Assembly (NCBI RefSeq): GCF_024679095.1
Contig: NW_026110855.1
Span: 1-64,000 of the forward strand
Direction of reading: 5' to 3'
Length of the DNA stretch: 64,000 bases
From: Eriocheir sinensis
Lineage: Eukaryota; Arthropoda; Malacostraca; Decapoda; Varunidae
The notes under the pieces were generated by a model. That model was not told the DNA's origin. It saw only the letters and a list, made by a program, of their open reading frames with translations, and made no database searches. The position numbers and the translations under genes were made by a program. The stretch's first letter is position 1; every line of letters begins with the position of its first letter. Below are positions 10,717 to 23,317 of the stretch, in pieces.

Positions 10717-10793
<77 letters not shown>
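10717..10793. repeat. (GT)n microsatellite
   Basis: Perfect GT tract of about 77 bp. Confidence 0.97.
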
Positions 10794-10795
<2 letters not shown>

Positions 10796-11339
10796 CAATC
10801 TCTATTTTTTATTTTCCATTTTTCGTCAAGCGAGTCACACACAAAAAGAAAAACTGGATAGCAATCACTCAGTATTTATTTATTGATTTTTTTCATCTTT
10901 TTTAACCTCCATCCCTCTGTTACCTCATCGCTCCTATTCCTTTTTTCATAGTTATCCTCAATTTACTCCATCTATCAATCTGTATCCACTATATATGTCT
11001 AGTCTTTCTATGTTAGTTCCCAAACCCATTCTTCTTTCCTCGTATCTGTGTTTCCCTTTCCTCCTTCCTTCCTCTCTATAATTTCTTCTTATGTGCTGTT
11101 CCTCTCGTTCTCATTGCCCTCGTCCTCCTCCTCCTTCTCCTTCTTGTACTTTCCCTTCTCCTTTCGTATTCTGTTCACACGATTTAATACTTTCTCCTGA
11201 TCTCCTCGCCTATTGCCCTGCCACTCCGCTAGCTTTTTGCCTCTTCCCCCCCCCCATTTGGTGTTCCTTTGTTTTTCTTTGTTACGGATACGGAGTTGTG
11301 ATGTTTTGTTGTTACCCGTCTGGCACCTCTTTTTTTTGC
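10794..11339. other. T/C-rich spacer
   Basis: Pyrimidine-rich, no recognisable gene or RNA. Short open frames are low complexity. Confidence 0.5.
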
Positions 11340-11965
11340 ATTTTTAGTTTCCTTATTTGCCACTCTATGTAATGATTTTTTGAGTGGTTGTGAGTTTTTC
11401 ACTCCTATGTAACTGTATTTCATGGGGTTTTTTTGTTTTCTCTTTCCATATTCATCTTTTTCTCTTCCCAATATATGTCTTTTTTTTTCTAAGGTGATTT
11501 TTCAGTTTTTAGTTTCCTTACTTCCTGCTCTGTAATTTTTGGTATGGTTGTGAGTTTTTTCCTTTTCTTTATCACCATGTTTCAAGTTTTTTCTTAGCTT
11601 CTTCTTTCTAATCTTTTTCCCTTCCCATAATACGTCTTTTTTTTTCTTGGGTGCTTTTTCAATTTTTAGTTTCCTTATTTACTACTCTATGTAATAATGT
11701 TTTGAGTGGTTGCGAGTTTTTCCTTCCTATGTTACTATGTTTCTAGTTTTTCTAATGATTCTTCTTTCTATATTCATCTTTTTCTCTTCCCAATATACGT
11801 GAGTTTTTTTCTTGGGTGCTTTTTCAATTTTTAGTCTCCTTATTTGCTACTCTATGTAATTTTTGGAATGGTTGTGAGTTTTTTCCTTTTCTTTATCACC
11901 ATTTTTCAAGTTTTTCTTTTTCTTTTTCTTCCTCTATGTTCATCTTCTCTTCCTCACATATATAC
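11340..11965. repeat. ~160 bp pyrimidine-rich minisatellite, 4 units
   Basis: The phrase TTAGTTTCCTTATTTGC/ACTCTATGTAAT recurs near 11347, 11511, 11669 and 11834 (steps of 164, 158 and 165 bp), each followed by GGTTGTGAGTTTTT and later by TTTTTCTCTTCCCAATAT. The copies are diverged, with T-run length changes. Confidence 0.8.
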
Positions 11966-12900
11966 TTAACCTTTCGCTCAATGTGATTATTTCCTTTCTA
12001 TATTATTATGTCAAGTTTTCTTTTGCTTCTTTCTATGTTCATCTTTTTCTTACTAATTTATACTTCATCTTTCTCTCAGTCACACTGCCTCCTCTTTTTA
12101 TCAAACTTTCTTCTACAGTAACCCTAAATCTTTCTCTCTTCCTCCTCCTAATCTTTTGTATTTCGCCATAAGTATTTTTTTATTCTTGTGTTCGTATCGG
12201 TTCCTGCTCCCTTTCCTTGCCCTTCTCAACACCATGCTCCTCTTTCATATCCTCCTCCTCCTGCTCCTCATGATCGCCGTCCTTCCCTTGCCAACAGCCT
12301 CATAACACATCCTCCTCTCCTTCCTTCTTCTCCTCCTCCGCTATTTATCTGAGGAAAACTGGAGTTGACACGAGATTGAGGGAGTCTAAGGCCTATTGGC
12401 CACTGATAGTTGCTCAATAGATCACATTTTCCTCCTCCTTCCTCCCTCTCTCCTGCCTTTCCTCCTTCTCTCCTCCCTCCCACTGCGTCGCTTATGAGGT
12501 GCCCCCTACAGCTGTGTCTGCCGCAGGAGAAAGAAGAGAAGGAGGTGGAGAAGCAGGAGGAGGAGGAGGAAGCAGTGACGGAATATGAGTTTCTTTGTGT
12601 GTGTGCAGCGGTATTGGTCACGTCGGATCCAGATAACGATGTGGAGGTGGAAGAATATGTGCATTAAGGGATAGATGTATATACTGATAGACACCCATGT
12701 AAATACACACCCGCATAGATAGACAGAGACGGAAATATACTGTACAAAATGATAAGACAAGTTACTAGATTCCTTATGGGTAGCTAGGTAGCAAACAGAC
12801 ATTTATGTAGCTTGAGAGGTACATAAACTAGCAGACTGGTAAACAGACATAGAGAGAAAGTACGTACAAATATGTATCATAAGACTGATATTTTTACACC
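11966..12900. other. Spacer, pyrimidine-rich then mixed
   Basis: T/C-rich to about 12500, a short GAG/GGA-rich patch at 12530-12570, then AT-rich sequence. I see no gene that I can support. Confidence 0.5.
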
Positions 12901-12904
12901 AAAA

Positions 12905-13590
12905 AAAGAAACTCAAGAGAAAAGGGAAAAAAACACCCGCCTAGCACAGAACGAGTGGTCAGACGAGGGGCCAATTTCTGAGGGCGAGTTGTCCTGATAC
13001 TGTTTTTTCTTGAAAGAGTTCAAGTCGTAGGCAGGAAATACAGAGGAGGAAGGCTTCCAGAGTATACGAGCAACGGGATGATAAATGAATATGCTTGCCA
13101 ACTCTAGCAAAAAAGGATCTGAATACAATAAGGATGAGCAAGAGTTTAAACATCCAGCAGCGGCGCTGAGGGAGGGAGGAGGCATGCAATGAGCAAGTTC
13201 AGAAAATCAGCCATCATGAAACAATCGAATCAAGATAGACAGTGCTGTGAGTAGATGTATTTTTTTTTTTTTTTATTTACTACACTCATTTTTTTTCCCT
13301 TGAGCAGTCTCATTTGTCGTTCAAAAAAAAAAAGATAGAGAGGAAACAGTGCGGAAAAATTCAGGAGGTAGAAGACTGTCGGTGTGAGGAGGGGAACTGA
13401 TGAAACGAAGAGCCATTGACTCCACTCTGGCCAAAAGGGCTGTGTGTGTGAAGCCTCCCAACACATGGGATGCATACTTCATAAGAGGGGGGACAAGGCC
13501 CTTGTTTATGGATAGCATCTGGGAGGGGAAGAAACTGGTGAAGGCGATACAGAACACCTATGGGGACAGCTGAGTGTCGCAGGCAGGTAG
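12905..13590 (-). pseudogene. Jockey-like RT C-terminal fragment (minus)
   Basis: Minus-strand 3' portion of the window's Jockey-like non-LTR family. It starts at the block GVLYRLHQF, continues with YEVCIP-type and THTAL blocks in shifted frames, and ends with SSVFPAYDLNSFKK near 12970. A T/A-homopolymer-rich stretch at 13215-13335 interrupts it. Compared with the full copy at 28460-31760 it has several frame breaks and is dead. Its 5' edge (about 13565) abuts a plus-strand piece of the same family. Confidence 0.8.
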
Positions 13591-13985
13591 ACACCTGCCG
13601 AGAGTGGCGTAAACCACTCCTGGGAGGCGAAGGGGTGCTGCAGGCCTATCAAGCACCCTCCGGTATCCTCATACCCCATCTCCAACTTTTCATTAACACC
13701 AGTGAGTAGCTCACGTGTTCTCTAAAGACAAATTTTCATACTTTCCACAACAGACTACATTCACGCGGCACACACACACCATTTCCTCAATATTTATCAG
13801 AATTTATGGCTAATCAAAATACAGACTCGGGGGCACGAGATGCACCCGGGACAGACTCCACTTCTAATGACACAAAGAAGTGTCCTGCCAGCATTTCCAA
13901 CGTTTCTTCATTAACCTCAGCAACGTTCCGGTCTTTGCTCTAATTTCCATTCTGTGGAGTACCATCTCTCCGTCAGACAATAAGG
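13565..13985 (+). pseudogene. Jockey-like 5' UTR and ORF start fragment (plus)
   Basis: Aligns by eye with the 5' end of the complete plus-strand copy at 28460: both have a short hairpin (GGCAGGT/ACCTGCC here), then AACACCAG(A/T)GAGTAG, CTCTAAAGACA, ACTACATTCAC and, at the end, the endonuclease start region (TTTCCATTCTGTGGAGTACCAT here). It joins head-to-head with the minus-strand fragment at 12905-13590 and is cut near 13985. Confidence 0.75.
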
Positions 13986-14640
13986 TTTGGGGTGATTAAG
14001 CAGCACAAGCAGGCGTGCTACTTTTTAAGATACTAACTTTTTTCATGGCCAAAATATGATTTTCTGTGGAGTTATTTTTTTCTGTCCAAATCCGCAAAAA
14101 CTTATTTTTTTGGTAATTATGTTGAGGAAATATTCCCCGCAGCGCGCCCGCCCTGCCGGGCACAGCATCGAAATCACTTTTCTTGTGCAGTGACCTGCGC
14201 TCTATGCACGGGATCCCCGTCAAGGATCGCCCCCCTCGACCCCCCCGTGAGTTAGTTACAGTATTTATCTAACCTGACGTAGCCTGACCCCGACCGTCAG
14301 TGACAATAACGGTGCGGCGCAGCACGAGGCGTAGAATAGGTATTTATCGAAAACAGCTCAAATTAAGTAAGCTGACCAAACTAAATACAATCACCTAACC
14401 TAACATAGCCTGACCTGTGGTCCGCTGCCAAAATACGATACCGCGAAATACATACCTGACTTTGCTATTATCAATTTGTGAAATATAAGCAGTTCCATTG
14501 ATGTATACTTTTAAGCCAGTTTGTAAATATTTTTTTTAGCATTTGCGACGCTGAATACTCAGCTAACTGATACATAAAACAAATACGTAACATACAGCCC
14601 GCCGTGTTCTGAAAAGCACCCCACACACCCCAACACTGGA
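13986..14640. other. Unidentified insertion between Jockey-like fragments
   Basis: About 650 bp with no similarity to the retroelement on either side. It contains TAACCTGACGTAGCCTGACC and CCTAACCTAACATAGCCTGACCTG, two related phrases. No gene, terminal repeats or target duplication could be made out. Confidence 0.4.
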
Positions 14641-14755
14641 TTTGCATCCTACTACTATACATCTATATTAAATTTCAGTCTAAAACTGGAAACTACACCT
14701 GCGTACGCAACGACCCATCATTTCCTCACGTGTTCACAACCTTGATTTTTCAGAA
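14641..14755 (+). pseudogene. Jockey-like endonuclease fragment (plus)
   Basis: Matches the copy at 28975-29090: CCTACTACT...TAAATTTCAGTC, TACGTACGCAACGAC-like block and CACAACCTTGA. It continues the plus-strand piece ending at 13985 after about 90 bp of missing element sequence. Confidence 0.7.
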
Positions 14756-16102
<1,347 letters not shown>

Positions 16103-16109
16103 AGTTTGA

Positions 16110-17012
<903 letters not shown>

Positions 17013-17164
17013 AGCTTTGGTAATTTACGTGAAGATTTCTTTTACGACATGTTCTATCACTTTTACGATAATAAGTTGTCCACACAAGCATCACTGATCT
17101 ACTCTTGTATCTCCCGTAGTCCAATACTTTCTAACATCCTCATCCTTGTATTTGTCCACCGCTA

Positions 17165-17765
17165 TGAAAACAGCTTCCAGCTCGGTATTATCAGACGCTC
17201 ACGCCCCTCACATCAACTATTCCCAAAGGCCGAAAAGGAGATCAGTCGGGTTCTAATGATTGCTTTTTTTAGGTTCACGGTACAGAAGAAGAGTCAAACT
17301 ACCAAAATGGTCATAAAGCTACCCTTGGAAATACCCCAAACTCCTACGAAAGCCAAGTAAAATATGTGTTCTTGGGAGCCGAAACGTTTGGAAATACCCC
17401 AAACTCTTACGAAAGCCAAGTAAAATATGTGTTCTTGGGAGCCGAAACGTTTGGAAATACCCCAAACTCCTACGAAAGCCAAGTAAAATATGTGTTCTTG
17501 CGCGCCGAAATGTTTAGGAATATGACCGACTCTTTTTTTTTAGGTTGGTATTATAAGACACTCTCGCTTCTCACATCACCTATCTCTAAAGGTCAAAGAG
17601 GGGGTCAGTCGGGTTCTAGTGAGTGTTTCTGCAGGTTCATGGTACAGAAGAAGACTAACACTACCACCAGGGTCATAAAACTACCCCTGGAAATGCCCAC
17701 AACTATGAAAGCCTTGTCAAATATGTGTTCTTGGGTGGCGATACGTCTTGTAATACGACCCTAAA
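17165..17765 (+). repeat. Tandem segmental duplication with inner 63-bp repeat
   Basis: Two diverged copies of a ~250-350 bp segment. Both carry CAGTCGGGTTCTA (near 17245 and 17606), TACAGAAGAAGA and CATAAA(G/A)CTACCC. In the first copy a 63-bp unit starting GGAAATACCCCAAACTC is present three times (17327, 17390, 17453). Because 63 is divisible by 3, one frame stays open and encodes a repeated 21-residue unit (NTPNSYESQVKYVFL...). Coding is not supported beyond that. Confidence 0.8.
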
Positions 17766-18030
17766 ATAGGTTTAAGAATATGACCTGCGCTGCGTGGCAT
17801 GAACTTCACTACTTCCTGCCGTATACTAAGCGCCCTAAGCTGCTTTTCTGCGATAAGCGTTTCACCTATGTATCACCTGTGACTAAAACCTTAAACTCCT
17901 TAAACACCTTAATCACGTACCGTAAGCTAATGAATGAAATGCAAATACCGATGATTTAGCCTTTTTTCATACTGAATAAAATTACTCCATCTTTGAAGCG
18001 TCCCACTTTGTATGTACGTACTCTATGAAA

Positions 18031-18077
<47 letters not shown>
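18031..18077. repeat. (CA)n microsatellite
   Basis: Perfect CA tract of about 46 bp. Confidence 0.95.
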
Positions 18078-18079
<2 letters not shown>

Positions 18080-18301
18080 AATCACTTTTGAATAATACAC
18101 ATATGCTCCCATCTCAAACACAGCTGCAGACACCCTAACTTGCCCTCTCTACAATACGCCATCCAGGATATGACAGGCCGTATAACAAATCTGCTTAATT
18201 AATCCAGGTGAGATCTTAGTACTTAGAATCTATCTCACACGCATCATCAGCGCTATTTTTTTTCTATCTTAAGGGTCCACATTTGGGTCCACAACTTACT
18301 A

Positions 18302-18485
18302 ATTAAATGACACTCCTCTAAGCAGGTCTGGGTGTGAGAGAGAGTCCCAGTGAGCGCTGACCTCCGTCCTAGAGCTCAATGCATTCAGGCTAAAAATCGT
18401 GCAAACAGGGCACTGGGTTTCATCTCAAGGAGCATAAGCAATAGGAGCTGTGGTCATCCTAAAAGTTTACTTAGTGCGCGAATCC
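18302..18485 (+). pseudogene. Short CR1-like (third family) fragment
   Basis: Nucleotide match by eye to 34905-35090 of the CR1-like copy at 33715-35635: AGCAGGTCTGGGTGTGAGAG, GACCTCCGTCC, CAATGCATT, GGGTTTCATCTCAAGGAGC. Truncated at both ends. Confidence 0.8.
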
Positions 18486-18560
18486 CTTGTTGAATGGCGC
18501 GCCTTACTACTACTCCAAAGTCCTTTTCATGGAATGGCGTAGTTAGTATAGTCTGTGTCA

Positions 18561-18690
18561 TCTGAAAACGTCCACAAGCTTCTCACACTACCTGAAAACG
18601 TCCACAAGCCCCTCACACCACCTGAAAACGTCCACAAGCCCCTCCCACTACCTGAAAACGTCCACAAGCCCCTCCCACTACCTGAAGACG
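18561..18690. repeat. 30-bp minisatellite, ~4.3 units
   Basis: CCTGAAAACGTCCACAAGC units start at 18561, 18591, 18621, 18651 and 18681, with variant middles. Confidence 0.92.
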
Positions 18691-19257
18691 CTGAAATCCT
18701 GATCAGCCACATTTTTTTTCGAAAGTAGGAGGCGTCTGAAGGAAACAAAAGTCCAGAGCTCCTGGAACAAAATCAACCAGGAATAGCAACACATTTACAA
18801 ATATGAGCTTTATCTTTTTGTACCCAAGTTGTAGCAATAAGAATAAGTCGCGTGACCCTCTGCAACACACAGCGCCCGGCTCTCCCCCCAACATCTCGGC
18901 AACGGTTGTGCCTGCCTTGGCTGGCGAAAAGTTGCGGGAAGTTAGGTCGAGCGGCAGTAACCCCAACTGTTGAGGCAGACGTGGCTGCCTCTTGACCTTA
19001 TCAATGATGCAGGAACTTTGGGAGCGAAAAGACTAACGCGAATCACATAAGACTTCTCGCACCACAGAAATCCATCTCACGTGCTGATCATTCTAATACT
19101 TATCAGACAGGAGATCAGGAGGTTGTGCCTCTCTTCAGAGTGTGCGTGGGTTTGCAGTGAGATCCCAGCCATGTCCAGAGATCAGTGAATTTGTAGCCCA
19201 AAGATCAAAATGAGGGAATTGGCTAGAAATTACAAGTCCAACACGTGACAAGACCAT

Positions 19258-19259
<2 letters not shown>
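18691..19259. other. Spacer without recognised features
   Basis: Mixed composition. No convincing gene, RNA or transposon end. The following (CT)n tract lies at 19260-19293. Confidence 0.5.
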
Positions 19260-19293
<34 letters not shown>

Positions 19294-19295
<2 letters not shown>

Positions 19296-22200
19296 CCACA
19301 GGGACGGATTGCACCTTTCTCCCATCGGGGCAGCCAGACTCGGAAGGCTCCTCAACGAAGCAGTGCGTGTCATCCGAACAAAAACGAGTCACGGCCACGT
19401 CCTCCACCCCACCCGTGTAAATAGACGCCGTGCATCGCGACAAACCCGTAACCGTGATCCCGCAAGTACCACCACCTCTATTACTAAGACTCTAGATAAC
19501 TTAAAAATCCTTAGTTTCAATGCGCGTAGCCTAAGAAACAAATTTGATGAACTGAGATGTCTTGCTTTAACAGAAAATTTTGACGTAATTGCTATAACCG
19601 AAACATTTATCGACACCACAAATATTGATTTAAGTTCCGAATACAACATAGATGGCTACAGACTCTTCAACAAAGATCGTAAACTGTAGAGGCGGTGGCG
19701 TCGCCCTTTATGTCAAAAAGCTATTTGCAACCCACTGACAAAACACTGGGAAACAGTAACGTTGAGCATTTGTGCGTGAGATTAAACATTGCAAAAGTCA
19801 ACTTAAATATATCTGTCACCTACAGACCTCCCTTGCAATCACTAGATGACGACCTTGAAATGTACAGCGTCTTAAGGCAGTCACTTAATAACAGCGACTC
19901 ACTGATATTAGGAGACTTTAACCTCCCCCATATCGACTGGGCGACACTGTCAGGTACAGAAGGCGAGTCACATAGAATGATCGAATTTCTAGAAGAAAAT
20001 TATCTAAGCCAAATGGTTTCTGAGCCAACTCGACAAAATAATATACTCGACCTTGTTATAACGACCCAAGATAACCTAATCAGTAGTGTCACGGTAGGAG
20101 AACACCTCGGTTCTTGCGATCATAAATTAGTGCGCGTCGACATTAAAGCTCAATCATCAGTGACTGAAAATAAAGTAAAGGTGCCTGATTTCAAAAGAGC
20201 AAATTTTGTAGAAATCTGACAAAACAAACATAAATACAACAGTCAGATCATTGCAACGTAAAGGAAGGCTGGCTAAGCTCAAAAATTTTAATCACTCATT
20301 CAGCAGAACACATTTGTCCTGTTTTGCGAGAAGCGACGTAACACTAATAAAAGTCCACCTTAGTTTAATAACGAAATGAAACATTCTGTTAAGGAGAGAA
20401 ATTTGTATTACAGGCTAAAGAAAGATCAAACCACGCCCGAAAACATTAGACTTTATAATGATGCCAGGCGACGAGTAAAAAGACTAGTAGGTCAGGCAAA
20501 GCGTAGATACGAAGAAAATATTGCAGCCAACTGTAAAATAATCCGAAATCTTTCTTCAGTTACATAAACAACAGAAAGGCGATCAAAAGTGGTATTGACC
20601 TTTAACACACAGCGACGGTGCACTAGTGACTGACAGCCAACACATTGCAAACCTCTTAAACAATTACTTTTCCTCGGTGTTTAATACTAACAGTCTTCCT
20701 CTCGCTACCACCAACACCAGTACTATTGTAAATCTCGAGCATGCATTGCCTAATTTTGAAATAACAACCGATGAAGTCCTTAAAGCTCTCCATTCACTTA
20801 AAACAAATAAAAGTCCTGGACCTGACAAAGTATATCCAACTCTGCTGAAAGAAACAAAGAGCGAAATACTCTCCTCCCTCACAACCGTATTCAATATGTC
20901 CTTGCGACAAGGCATCGTCCCTTCAGATTGGAAAAAGGCTAACGTGACACCGATTTTCAAGAAAGGAGACAAAAAGTACCAGGTAATTACAGGCCCATTA
21001 GTCTAACTTCGGTTGTAGGTAAGCTACTTGAGGGCATAATTAGAGACAAAATTGTGAATTACCTTGAAAGCCACTCATTGATTGGGGACTCACAACATGG
21101 CTTCCGAAACAAAAGATCCTGCCTATCAAACCTATTAACCTTTTATAACGACCTCTTCACTGTTTATGACGTAACCAAATCACTGGACGTAGTCTATCTT
21201 GATTTCCAGAAAGCGTTTGATAAAGTCCCGCATCATAAATTACTTTACAAATTAAAGCAAATAGGTATTGACGGTCAAGTAAACCAATGGATCGCGAATT
21301 GGTTGAGCAACAGACAACAAAGAGTAGTGATTGACGGATTTAACTCAGAGTGGGCGCCTGTCACTAGTGGCGTCCCTCAGGGCTCGGTCCTTGGCCCAGT
21401 GCTCTTCATTATTTACATCAACGACGTGGATGTTGGACTCAATAACCGCATTAGTAAATTTGCAGACGACACAAAGATTGGCAACTCGGTTCTCACTGAC
21501 GAAGACAGGCAAAGCCTCCAAGAGGATTTGCACAAAATTTCAGCTTGGTCGGATAGATGGAGATGCCCTTTAACGTAGACAAGTGCCAGGTCCTTCAAGT
21601 TGAACGAGGAATAAGAAGTTCGAATTCGAAATGCGCTGCGTTATACTCAAAAGCGTTCAATGAGTCATAGCATTTGGGGTCAAAATCGCGTCAAACCTCA
21701 AATTCTCACAGCAATGCATCGATGCAGCAAATAAAGCGAACAGAATGTTAGGCTTCATTAAAAGAAACTTTGTATTCAAGAATAAAGATGTAATACTCCC
21801 GCTCTACAACAGTTTAGTCAGACCCCACTTGGAATATGCGGTACAGTTTTGGTCTCCCCACCATGCAAAGGATATTGCTAAATTAGAAGGTGTTCAGCGT
21901 CGGGCAACGAAAATGATCCTTCCTTGCGCAACAAATCCTACGAAGAAAGGCTTTCACCCTTAACATGTTCTCTCTTGAGAAACGTCGCCTGAGGAAAACT
22001 GATCGAATGTTTTAAAATACTTAATGGTTTCACGAATGTAGACAGATCAACATTGTTTATGATCGATGACACTTTGCGCACGAGGAACAATGGCGTAAAA
22101 CTCAGATGTAGACAAGTAAATTCAGACTGCACCAAATTTTTCTTCACCAACGTTGTAGTGCGAGAATGGAATAAGCTTCCACCGTCAGTGGTCCAGTGTA

Positions 22201-22380
22201 ACACGATTGACTCCTTCAAAAATAAGCTCGACCGTCACTTCCTTCAACTTAATATCAACTAGAGTAGAAATGCGACGTTTTGGAGTCTTCTGATTAATGT
22301 AAAATCACTTAGGTTTAAGGACAGACCACCAAGTCTGGACCATGGGGTCTGTGTGGTCTAATTTTCTATGTAAATCTATG

Positions 22381-22388
<8 letters not shown>
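19294..22388 (+). pseudogene. CR1-like retrotransposon copy B (near full-length pol)
   Basis: The most complete CR1-like copy here. It opens with RDGLHLSPIGAARLGRLL, which resembles the last block (D-x-x-H) of the SGNH esterase found in CR1 ORF1 proteins, fused in frame to the endonuclease: LKILSFNARSLRNKFDEL, IAITETFID, then, after a stop at 19687 and a frame change, NLNISVTYRPP, LILGDFNLPHIDW and GSCDHKLVRVDI. RT follows: [89 protein letters not shown]. The C-terminus has RPHLEYAVQFWSP and WNKLPPSVVQCNTIDSF, with the stop at 22260. Breaks near 19687, 20218, 20565, 20980, 21570 and 21940 disable it. It is closely related to copy A. The 3' end carries a short TATGTAAATC duplication before (CT)n. 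Confidence 0.92.
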
Positions 22389-22450
<62 letters not shown>

Positions 22451-22452
22451 AC
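22385..22452. repeat. (CT)n-(CA)n compound microsatellite
   Basis: CT repeats turn directly into CA repeats at the 3' edge of CR1-like copy B. Confidence 0.95.
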
Positions 22453-22741
22453 CTAAATCCCTTTTGAAAAATACACACATGGAAATTAGATACTGCTGTG
22501 TTAGATGCCTCCAACACTGGGAGTTTGCTCCCATAGGGTCTTGAAAACGCCTTAAGGACCAATCGCTTGTCCTGAGCCTGAGCTGCGAGGCTTGGCCAGT
22601 GGCATCTGTCACCAGGTGTTTCGCACCAACTCTAGAGAGTATCAGACGCCCTTCCTGAGAGACCAAAAAGCTGAAATATTCCTTGAGTATAAGAAAAACC
22701 TTCAGAAACTCCACATAGAAGCCAAGAGGTACAACCTCAAA

Positions 22742-23000
22742 TGGACAATATGAAAAAGAAGTAGAAAGATTGATGAGAAGGTGGATGGAGGAAGGGGAGG
22801 AGGAGGAGGAGGAGGAGGAGGAGGAGGAGGGAGAAGAGAAGAAAGACAATATGAAAAAGAAGTAGAAAGGTAAATGCGAGGGTGGACAGAGGAGGGGTGG
22901 GTGGAGGAGGAGGAGGAGGGAGAAGAGAAGAAAGACAATATGAAAAAGAAGTAGAAAGATAAATGAGAAGGTGGACGGAGGAAGAGGAAGAGGAAGGGGA
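22742..23000. repeat. ~90-100 bp purine-rich minisatellite, 3 units
   Basis: GACAATATGAAAAAGAAGTA recurs near 22743, 22845 and 22935, each followed by AGAAAG, GGTGGA and GGA-rich runs including (GGA)n at 22795-22830. The open minus-strand frames are the translation of this repeat. Confidence 0.85.
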
Positions 23001-23317
23001 ATATACATAGGAATACACATAGGAATATACATAGGAAGAGCAAACACGAGAAGACCCATCGGTCTATGGCGAGGGTGTCTGTTTACTACCGCTACTACTA
23101 GTAGGCTACGTGTGGCAGGACAGGACAGAAAAGATGAAGACTCCTCCCCACCCACCTCTCCCCCCGGCAACGTGCCGGCAGGAAATAGTTAGAAGAGAAT
23201 ACCATGTACCTTTAAGGAAGAAAGGGACAAGGAAATTTTACAGTAAAGAGAGAAATAAGAGGAAACTACTACCCTTAACTTACACTACTAGTAACCTAGG
23301 CTGTGGGGGAAAATGAC
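23001..23317. other. Spacer
   Basis: Includes AATATACATAGGAAGAG-like short repeats near 23000-23040. No gene recognised. Confidence 0.45.
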
